Made by a program: the position numbers and the translations under genes. A stretch of DNA of 7,875 bases. It comes from Methanobacteriota archaeon (lineage in GTDB: Archaea > Thermoplasmatota > Poseidoniia > Poseidoniales > Poseidoniaceae). This document shows, in pieces, positions 1-5,041 of the stretch. The stretch covers positions 1 through 7,875 of the forward strand of contig PBSP01000024.1 of NCBI GenBank assembly GCA_002726845.1, in the 5' to 3' direction. The notes beneath the pieces are model-generated. The model searched no databases and was not told the DNA's origin. It saw only the letters and a program-made list of their open reading frames with translations. The first letter of the stretch is position 1; each line of letters starts with the position of its first letter.

Positions 1-709
1 CATGCAATGCCGCAATTACTTCTGAACCCTCCAAAAATGGAATGCCGCGTTCTTGTGCCCACATTCGAGCATCGTTAACAGAAAGCGCACCGTCTCCTTC
101 AGGCTGGAGCATCTCAGCACCAATCACAACCGGAACGAGTTGCGCAAGTCGAGCAATGCCAACAGCAAGTTCAGTGTGGCCCTGTCGCTTCAAAAGACCT
201 CCCTCTGATTCACGACATACGGGGATATGTCCGGGGGTTCGGAACTCCATTCCCATTCGTTGCTGTGCATCGTTCTTTGACAAGTTCTCGTCAACCACTG
301 TTGCAGCCAATTCGGCGAAGCGACGAGTGGTCAAAGCGCGGTCGTAGTCCGTAATCCCTGTGTAGGTTTCCCGGTGGTTAATCGAAAGCGTAAACGCGGA
401 GCGAGAATCGTATCGAAGATCATTGGTTTTTAGCTCGCTAAGAATTGGATATTGCTGCATCAATGCATCGTGCGTGTGCAAATCCTGAAGGAACGGCATG
501 CCAAACGCTTCGCCAACATCATGCCCAATCGCTAGGAAGAGAAGCCCACCGCAATCTTGTCGGAGTTGACGCATCGTTGCTGGCTGCGCAAAGGAAGCAG
601 GAAAGAGCAAATCCGTTTCACCTTCGCGTTTGTCTGAATCAAACAAACAAACAGGGTTGCCTTGACGGAAGGCAGCGATTGCTGCGTCAACAATTTCCGA
701 CATACACAT
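1..709 (-). CDS. ribB: 3,4-dihydroxy-2-butanone 4-phosphate synthase (partial, C-terminus off left edge)
   Basis: RibB converts D-ribulose 5-phosphate to formate and 3,4-dihydroxy-2-butanone 4-phosphate, the four-carbon precursor of riboflavin; it is a cytosolic Mg2+ enzyme. I translated the minus strand by hand. It shows the acidic loop DSDKREGETD (residues 24-33), the archaeal signature SINHRETYTGITDYDRA (109-125), TPGH (158-161) and RQGHTE (175-180), in the order expected for archaeal RibB. About 236 residues are present. The family is usually about 210-230 residues, so either only the extreme C-terminus or an additional fused domain lies beyond the edge. The start at 709 is the first ATG after an in-frame TAG and has GGTGA about 10 bases upstream; a second in-frame ATG at 703 is a good alternative. 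It is divergent from the endonuclease IV-like gene. The identification is secure. Confidence 0.93.
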   Translation of the reverse strand, partial: MCMSEIVDAAIAAFRQGNPVCLFDSDKREGETDLLFPASFAQPATMRQLRQDCGGLLFLAIGHDVGEAFGMPFLQDLHTHDALMQQYPILSELKTNDLRYDSRSAFTLSINHRETYTGITDYDRALTTRRFAELAATVVDENLSKNDAQQRMGMEFRTPGHIPVCRESEGGLLKRQGHTELAVGIARLAQLVPVVIGAEMLQPEGDGALSVNDARMWAQERGIPFLEGSEVIAALH

Positions 710-785
710 ACGTTTCGTTTCACCTTCATGAACCGTCGTATTCTACATTGTGTACAGAAATCCGGCAAACTTGTGTCGGAAAGGG

Positions 786-794
786 GTTAATTTA
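786..794. promoter_or_regulatory. AT-rich TATA-like element between ribB and the nfo-like gene
   Basis: The region 710-830 contains no gene. Its only markedly AT-rich stretch is TTAATTTA at about 787-794, which reads TAAATTAA on the other strand. On the plus strand an archaeal TATA box here would put transcription start near 815, giving a leader of about 16 bases before the ATG at 831. On the minus strand it would give ribB a leader of about 50 bases. The call rests on composition and position only. Confidence 0.3.
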
Positions 795-830
795 GGGAAC
801 GGCTTGGCTTGGATTCGCGGGGGTGGAATG

Positions 831-1973
831 ATGGGAGTGAAACTTGGTCCAGCGGGTGTACCTTTGTCTTGCAAAGGACGAACAATCGTTGAAGGAATGG
901 ACGACATTATCGCCCTTGGGCTTGAGACGATGGAAGCACAGACCGTGCGGTTGATTCAACCACAGCACTTTGAACAATACTGGCAAGCAGGTGTCCTCGC
1001 AAACAAAGCCGAATTCGAAATGAACATTCACGGGCCGTACTATTCAGAACTCTTGGGAAACCGAGTGGAACGAGGTCGTTCGCTGGCAAAAATCGAAGCG
1101 ACACTGCAGGCGGCCAGAACCATCAATGCTCGCCACATTACCCTCCATGCCGGACATTACGGAGAATTTGGTCGAGGAACGGCTGCAAACGAGCAAGTGG
1201 CAAACATTTTCTCGAGCATCGTTGACCGAATTCACGAAATTTGGCATGATGAAGACGATGAATTTCCTGTGTTTCCGTGGATTAAGGATGGGACGCCTTC
1301 GAAAATAGGTATCGAAACCTCAGGCAGACAAGAACTCTGGGGAAGTCTGGAAGAGGTCGTCGAAGTTGTCAACCACGTTGAAGGAACCATTCCCGTTCTC
1401 AACATTGCTCACATTCATGCACGTGGTCACGGCCGTATGAAGACGTCTGAAGATTATGGTGAGCTGTTCGACATGGTTCGTGAATCAATCGGTACCAAAG
1501 AATTCTATTGCCACTTCTCTGGAATCGAACATCGAACAGGAAACGCCATGCACTACACACAAATCAAGAAATCCGATCTGAACTTTGAACCCTTAGCTGA
1601 ATTTATTGTCGAAGATGGAGGATGGCTGGATATCACGCTGATATCGGATTCTCCACTGCTGGAACACGATGCGATGTACATGTTGCAAAACATCGACAAA
1701 GCAAAACACAAGCAACTCGAACGAAAGGCCCGAGAAGATCGTCGTAGAGCTCTTGCAGCCCAAACGGGGACATCTGTAGAAGATTTGCAACGCAGAGAGG
1801 AAGAAATGGCCAAGTTGCGTACGCAGGGTTCCCAACAGAAACCGGTTGAAGAACCCAAAGCAGAACCTGCAAAAGAAGAAAAGAAACCCAAAAAGGCTGC
1901 GGCAACGAAAAACAAGAAAGAAGAGGAAGAAGACGTGTTCTCGTTTGAAGAGGACGACGACGACTTGTTTTGA
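831..1973 (+). CDS. nfo: Endonuclease IV-family TIM-barrel protein with long charged C-terminal tail
   Basis: Endonuclease IV enzymes cut DNA 5' to abasic sites using a trinuclear zinc centre. Residues 1 to about 285 of 380 form the barrel, with family motifs in order: GLETMEAQTVR (30-40), HGPYY (67-71), LHAGHY (105-110), IETSGR (161-166), NIAHIHARGHG (191-201), HFSGIEH (228-234) and ISDSPLLEHDA (271-281). These suit the archaeal branch. Two expected metal-ligand positions appear changed, Asp to Asn191 and Glu to Asp273, so activity is not certain. Residues about 290-330 look like a charged coiled coil, followed by a Pro/Lys/Glu-rich linker and an acidic end, SFEEDDDDLF. The usual family length is about 280, so the tail of about 95 residues is extra. 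I chose ATG 831 because GGGGTGG lies 4 bases upstream and the barrel begins at once; ATG 828 and an upstream in-frame ATG at 750 are less likely. Confidence 0.82.
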   Translation: MGVKLGPAGVPLSCKGRTIVEGMDDIIALGLETMEAQTVRLIQPQHFEQYWQAGVLANKAEFEMNIHGPYYSELLGNRVERGRSLAKIEATLQAARTINARHITLHAGHYGEFGRGTAANEQVANIFSSIVDRIHEIWHDEDDEFPVFPWIKDGTPSKIGIETSGRQELWGSLEEVVEVVNHVEGTIPVLNIAHIHARGHGRMKTSEDYGELFDMVRESIGTKEFYCHFSGIEHRTGNAMHYTQIKKSDLNFEPLAEFIVEDGGWLDITLISDSPLLEHDAMYMLQNIDKAKHKQLERKAREDRRRALAAQTGTSVEDLQRREEEMAKLRTQGSQQKPVEEPKAEPAKEEKKPKKAAATKNKKEEEEDVFSFEEDDDDLF

Positions 1974-1985
1974 TTCGGTGAATTC

Positions 1986-1999
1986 TTTCCTATAGGAAA
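1986..1999. repeat. Perfect 14-bp palindrome upstream of gpsA
   Basis: TTTCCTATAGGAAA is its own reverse complement. It lies 12 bases after the stop of the endonuclease IV-like gene and 64 bases before the gpsA ATG. It could be an operator, or its CTATAG core could serve as a TATA-like element with transcription starting near 2020. It has no T-run of terminator type. A related but imperfect dyad lies just after gpsA at 3070-3086. Confidence 0.45.
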
Positions 2000-2042
2000 T
2001 TGTAGATTTTCGCTTCCTTAGAAGGGAATGCACATAAGGACA

Positions 2043-2060
2043 AAGAGTTCGAACACTCTT
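2043..2060 (+). other. Short hairpin-forming dyad directly before gpsA start
   Basis: AAGAGTTCGAACACTCTT has perfect 6-base arms (AAGAGT and ACTCTT) around a 6-base loop and ends 3 bases before the ATG at 2064. In the transcript it could fold over the place where a ribosome binding site would be; no clear purine-rich ribosome binding site is visible there. The stem is short, so this may be chance. Confidence 0.3.
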
Positions 2061-2063
2061 CTC

Positions 2064-3062
2064 ATGGCACACATTGCAGTGTTGGGTTTGGGCAATTGGG
2101 GAACAGCTATTGCACGTCTTTGGCTCCTTGAAGGGCATCAGGTCAAAGGATGGACCATTGAGCATGAAGTCTATGAATCGATAACAATGGACGGAATTAA
2201 CAGGAAGTATCTCCCACAACAATCCGTCGAAGGTTTGGATGCAACCATGCACCTAGAAGAGGCATTGGACGGTGTTGAGATTGTTGTGTTAGCAATTCCC
2301 TCTTCAGTAATTCTTGATGTTGTCAATGATATCATTCCATTCCTTCGCCCAGGCCATGTGTTGCTGGATCTTGCCAAAGGACTCGCACCTGGGAAACGCT
2401 TGATTTCACAAGCCATTCACGAGGCTTTGCGGGCTTCCGATTGTTCAAACCCTCTGGCTGTGTTAACAGGTCCAACGATTGCACCTGAAGCCGCTGGAGG
2501 TGTCATGACGACGGCCCTCGTAGCCTCTGAAGACCTTTCTGTTGCCAAACGGTTGGCTGATACGCTCTCAACACCCACATTGCTGCTCCATGCCGCTTCG
2601 GATCCAGAAGGTGCGGAATTATGGGGCGCATTCAAGAACGTCGTCGCTCTTGCCTGTGGACTCGTTGACGGCCTCAAGACGATTGGAACGCTCGGTGGAG
2701 ACAATCTCAAAGCAGCAATTTTTAGCGCTGGTTTCAAGGAAGGTTGCATCCTTTTACCCCTCCTAGGTGCACGAGCAGAGGTTGCGTTTGGCCCAGCGGG
2801 CCTTGGCGATCTCTACGTCACTTCCACCTCACCGTTTGGGCGTAACAGAACCATGGGTGAAAAACTTGGAACGGGAAAATCATTAGAGGAAGCGCTGGAT
2901 GAAATGACCATGGTTGCTGAGGGAGTACGAGCAGCAAGGATGTTCCGAGAACGAGCCATCGACCAAGGCATTGACATTCCTTTCACCAAGGCACTCAACA
3001 CCCTACTCGATGGAGATATCGAGGCTGAAGAGTGCTGTCGTCGTATGGTTCTCTTAGGTTAG
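2064..3062 (+). CDS. gpsA: NAD(P)-dependent sn-glycerol-3-phosphate dehydrogenase
   Basis: GpsA interconverts dihydroxyacetone phosphate and sn-glycerol 3-phosphate, a step of bacterial-type lipid synthesis. The 332-residue protein has the Rossmann motif GLGNWGTA (8-15), AIPSS (77-81), DLAKG with Lys105 (102-106), GPTIAPE (136-142), WGAFKNVVALACGLVDGL with Lys191 (187-204), GDN (212-214), the GLGDL segment and the later RNRTMGEKLGTG stretch, in canonical order and at family length (about 330). The canonical TRG triplet after GDN, whose Arg is expected to contact substrate phosphate, reads SAG (221-223), so this is a divergent member. I chose ATG 2064 because the Rossmann strand begins immediately; an in-frame ATG at 2028 would add 12 non-family residues. 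Most archaea use the unrelated G1P dehydrogenase for lipids, so a bacterial-type gene here suggests old transfer or a different lipid precursor route. Confidence 0.92.
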   Translation: MAHIAVLGLGNWGTAIARLWLLEGHQVKGWTIEHEVYESITMDGINRKYLPQQSVEGLDATMHLEEALDGVEIVVLAIPSSVILDVVNDIIPFLRPGHVLLDLAKGLAPGKRLISQAIHEALRASDCSNPLAVLTGPTIAPEAAGGVMTTALVASEDLSVAKRLADTLSTPTLLLHAASDPEGAELWGAFKNVVALACGLVDGLKTIGTLGGDNLKAAIFSAGFKEGCILLPLLGARAEVAFGPAGLGDLYVTSTSPFGRNRTMGEKLGTGKSLEEALDEMTMVAEGVRAARMFRERAIDQGIDIPFTKALNTLLDGDIEAEECCRRMVLLG

Positions 3063-3069
3063 GTCCGAT

Positions 3070-3086
3070 TTCCTCATATGGAGGAA
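3070..3086. repeat. Inverted repeat between gpsA and the winged-helix-like gene
   Basis: TTCCTC and GAGGAA are perfect 6-base arms around ATATG. The left side, with one more T, matches the TTTCCT arm of the palindrome before gpsA, and the right side keeps AGGAA. The dyad covers the possible ATG at 3078, and its GGAGGAA could be a ribosome binding site for the later ATG at 3102, although 15 bases away is long. Operator, start-site occluding stem or coincidence cannot be separated here. Confidence 0.3.
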
Positions 3087-3329
3087 CGGTTTCCAAGAAG
3101 CATGGCAGAAGACAATCCCTCGAAACTGACCGAGTTTGAAGCAGGTCTTTTGGATTGGTTGGTCGAAAACAACTTCCATGTCGAACCATGGTCAACAAAA
3201 AAAGCAGCCAAACAATTCTTTGTTGAAGAAGACATCATCTACGAAGCTGTCGCTTCACTGACACGAAAGGTGCCGCAGCGAATTCAAGTCTTTTACAAGA
3301 ACGGTGCTCTGCACATCGCTGCAGATTAA
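3078..3329 (+). CDS. Small winged-helix-like protein of unknown function
   Basis: I do not recognise a named family. The 83-residue product has an N-terminal helix (TEFEAGLLDWLVENN), a second helix (TKKAAKQFF), a third helix that could be the recognition helix (EEDIIYEAVASLTRK), and a terminal beta hairpin (RIQVFYKNGALHIAAD), which is the order of a winged helix-turn-helix. It may bind DNA or mediate protein contacts, but basic residues are few. It starts 15 bases after gpsA and may be co-transcribed with it. ATG 3078 and ATG 3102 are both possible; the second gives a 75-residue protein beginning MAEDNPSK, closer to the folded core. It converges with the phnE-like gene, and the two stop codons share four bases. 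Confidence 0.72.
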   Translation: MEERFPRSMAEDNPSKLTEFEAGLLDWLVENNFHVEPWSTKKAAKQFFVEEDIIYEAVASLTRKVPQRIQVFYKNGALHIAAD

Positions 3330-4282
3330 GGCTTCCTTTTCATCAATTTGATGGTCAAACCTGACGGTAGTACGATGGTCCACCATGGATGTTTTCTCAT
3401 TTTCTTGTCGTCCCTGAAAAACGAGCGCACGAACTTAGAGAGTAAGTCAATGACGATGACAACAATGAAAATGATTATGACATATGCAAAGACCTTGTCG
3501 TACTGCAGGAATTTTAGGTACAAATTGATGTAATATCCAATACCTCCTGCCCCGACGATTCCGATAACTGTACCGTGTCGAAAGTTGTACTCGAACATAA
3601 ATATGGCCTGTGAAATAAGGTTGTTTGCCGATTCTGGAAGGATAACGCCGAACGATCGCTCCAGCCAACCGTGTCCCATGGCTCTGGATGCATCGAGTTG
3701 AGGTTTCGCAACACCTTCAATCGCCTCATATTGCAGCTTACCGAGATATCCAACGGTGTACAGCGTCATGGCCAGTATACCGGCCATTGGACCTAAGCCA
3801 ACCATGATGACAAACAAAATCGCCCACAAAATGCTCGGAAGACTTCGGAATGCTGCAAGAAAGATTCGTGCAGGGTACGAAACCCAACCTGGGCTGATAT
3901 TCTCGGCCGCAAGTATCGAGATAGGGTACGAGATGATCATCCCGAAAACCGTTGCAACAAACGCTATTTTTAGTGTCTCAAGGGTACCAATCCAAGCCGT
4001 TGAACACATAAAATCGAATGCTTCTGGCTTTTCGCAGACGGGATACGCTTGTGGATCGACAACAGACCAATCGGGAGGCCACAACGATTCACTAAAGAAG
4101 GTCTGAATGTTTCTCGGGCTATCAAACAGTTTTTGCCAATTTCCTTCAATGGTTGAATTTGTAACTCCAACAGCTAAAACAAACAGTGTAAGGAAAATCA
4201 TTGGGTAGCGCCATTGATACCACACGTCCAACAACGGGGTGGGTTTCTCCTCCATTTCCACGTTGTCCGGTAGATTTGACAC
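3326..4282 (-). CDS. phnE: PhnE-like ABC transporter permease
   Basis: This is the membrane permease of a phosphonate/phosphite/phosphate-ester type importer. Counted from the GTG at 4282, a first membrane span lies at about 27-42, a large external loop with Cys83 and Cys93 follows, and then come spans at about 102-126, 138-162, 164-180 and 245-285. The cytoplasmic EAA-type coupling loop is seen at about 185-205 (YEAIEGVAKPQLDASRAMGHG region), and the PhnE end motif RHGTVIGIVGAGGIG at 235-249. At about 318 residues it exceeds the usual 260-280, mostly through the N-terminus and external loop. I favour GTG 4282, which sits 5 bases behind GGGGTG and 4 bases after the phnC stop. A TTG at 4297, overlapping phnC by 11 bases, is the longer alternative. 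It is the last gene of the operon and its stop overlaps that of the opposing small gene. Confidence 0.9.
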   Translation of the reverse strand: MSNLPDNVEMEEKPTPLLDVWYQWRYPMIFLTLFVLAVGVTNSTIEGNWQKLFDSPRNIQTFFSESLWPPDWSVVDPQAYPVCEKPEAFDFMCSTAWIGTLETLKIAFVATVFGMIISYPISILAAENISPGWVSYPARIFLAAFRSLPSILWAILFVIMVGLGPMAGILAMTLYTVGYLGKLQYEAIEGVAKPQLDASRAMGHGWLERSFGVILPESANNLISQAIFMFEYNFRHGTVIGIVGAGGIGYYINLYLKFLQYDKVFAYVIIIFIVVIVIDLLSKFVRSFFRDDKKMRKHPWWTIVLPSGLTIKLMKRKP

Positions 4283-4286
4283 TTCA

Positions 4287-4997
4287 TCACCCCACAATCG
4301 TAGAATTTGGGGGCACGATTCCTTCCCCTATCTCGATCAGTTTGTCACCCACAGCGGTGAACAAACGGTCTGCCATCTGCATTGCCCGTTCGAAATCGTG
4401 CTCGACAAGAATCATGATTGCGTTGTTTTCTTTTACATAGGTCAATACTTTTTGCATCACGATGTTGAGTGTCTCTTCGTCAAGTTCTGCTAAGAATTCA
4501 TCCGCCAGAATGAGACGGGGCTTTTGTGCGAGTGTTCGAGCAACAGCGACACGGCGTTGCTGACCGCCAGAGAGTTTTCGTATTGGTGTTCGAAGTTTAT
4601 GCTTCAATCCGACAGATTCGATGGCCTCGAGTGCGTGAATCTTGCAAACTCTAGAAAACGGAAACCATGCAGAAGTATGGCCTGCTTTAGCTCCCAACAT
4701 CACGTTGTGGTTCACACTCGCGTGCCGTATCAACCCCAAACGTTGCGGAATGTAACCGATCTCTCCTCTGTTTCCCTTTGGCTTTCCGAAGATGTTGACT
4801 TGTCCCTTAATTGGATCTAAGAGGCCAGCAAAGGTTCGCAACAACGTTGTTTTGCCAATACCAGAGGCACCATTAATGGCAACGATTTCACCAGGTTTCA
4901 GTGTCAAGTTGATGCCAGATAACAGAACATCATCTTTGGCATACCCTATTGCAAGGTCATGGCATTGGACGATATCGTTCTCAGCCACCTCAACCAC
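4287..4997 (-). CDS. phnC: PhnC-like ABC transporter ATPase
   Basis: This cytoplasmic ATPase drives the importer. In 236 residues it shows Walker A GASGIGKT (43-50), Q-loop IPQR (83-86, Gln85), ABC signature LSGGQQRR (142-149), Walker B LILADE (162-167) and the switch His in VEHD (His200), so it should hydrolyse ATP. The residue after the catalytic Glu167 is Phe instead of the usual Pro. The start is a GTG at 4997, the first start codon after an in-frame TAA; a GTG three codons later (4988) is also possible and has no better support. A gap of 44 bases separates it from the phnD stop, and phnE follows within a few bases, so the three genes probably form one operon. PhnC is assigned mainly from the gene order with PhnD-like and PhnE-like partners; the ATPase alone would only indicate a general importer class. 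Confidence 0.88.
   Translation of the reverse strand: MVEVAENDIVQCHDLAIGYAKDDVLLSGINLTLKPGEIVAINGASGIGKTTLLRTFAGLLDPIKGQVNIFGKPKGNRGEIGYIPQRLGLIRHASVNHNVMLGAKAGHTSAWFPFSRVCKIHALEAIESVGLKHKLRTPIRKLSGGQQRRVAVARTLAQKPRLILADEFLAELDEETLNIVMQKVLTYVKENNAIMILVEHDFERAMQMADRLFTAVGDKLIEIGEGIVPPNSTIVG
4288..4293 (-). promoter_or_regulatory. Ribosome binding site deciding the phnE start
   Basis: On the minus strand the end of phnC reads GGGGTGATGAAGTG. GGTGAT is a good match to the archaeal 16S 3' end and stands 5 bases before GTG 4282, which favours that start over the TTG at 4297 lying upstream of the site. It also supports translational coupling of phnE to phnC, since the site overlaps the phnC stop codon. 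Confidence 0.45.
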
Positions 4998-5041
4998 CCT
5001 AAGCCCGCACAGGACTACCGTTTATCTGAAACCGTTCGATA

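Noticed and set aside
42..347. Plus-strand open frame of 101 codons
   Set aside because: It lies opposite ribB, whose minus-strand translation carries unmistakable RibB motifs; the plus frame has no recognisable domain.
445..795. Plus-strand open frame of 116 codons and a minus-strand frame at 532-768
   Set aside because: Both overlap the 5' part of ribB in the wrong strand or frame. The 532-768 frame starts near the ribB start but departs from the RibB sequence.
801..812. GGCTT GGCTT GG short tandem repeat
   Set aside because: Only two units of five bases in a promoter region; chance is the simplest explanation.
750..830. Longer start for the endonuclease IV-like gene at ATG 750
   Set aside because: The added 27 residues are not barrel-like and run through the divergent promoter region; GGGGTGG right before 831 supports the shorter form.
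1934..1973. PCNA-interacting (PIP) box at the nuclease C-terminus
   Set aside because: The end has no Gln-x-x-hydrophobic-x-x-aromatic-aromatic pattern; an acidic SSB-like tip describes it better.
1593..2252. Minus-strand open frame of 219 codons
   Set aside because: It is the antisense of the nuclease tail and of the gpsA start. Its low-complexity Phe/Leu runs mirror the Lys/Glu codons on the other strand.
2417..2749. Minus-strand open frame of 110 codons inside gpsA
   Set aside because: It is fully contained opposite conserved GpsA motifs and shows no family features.
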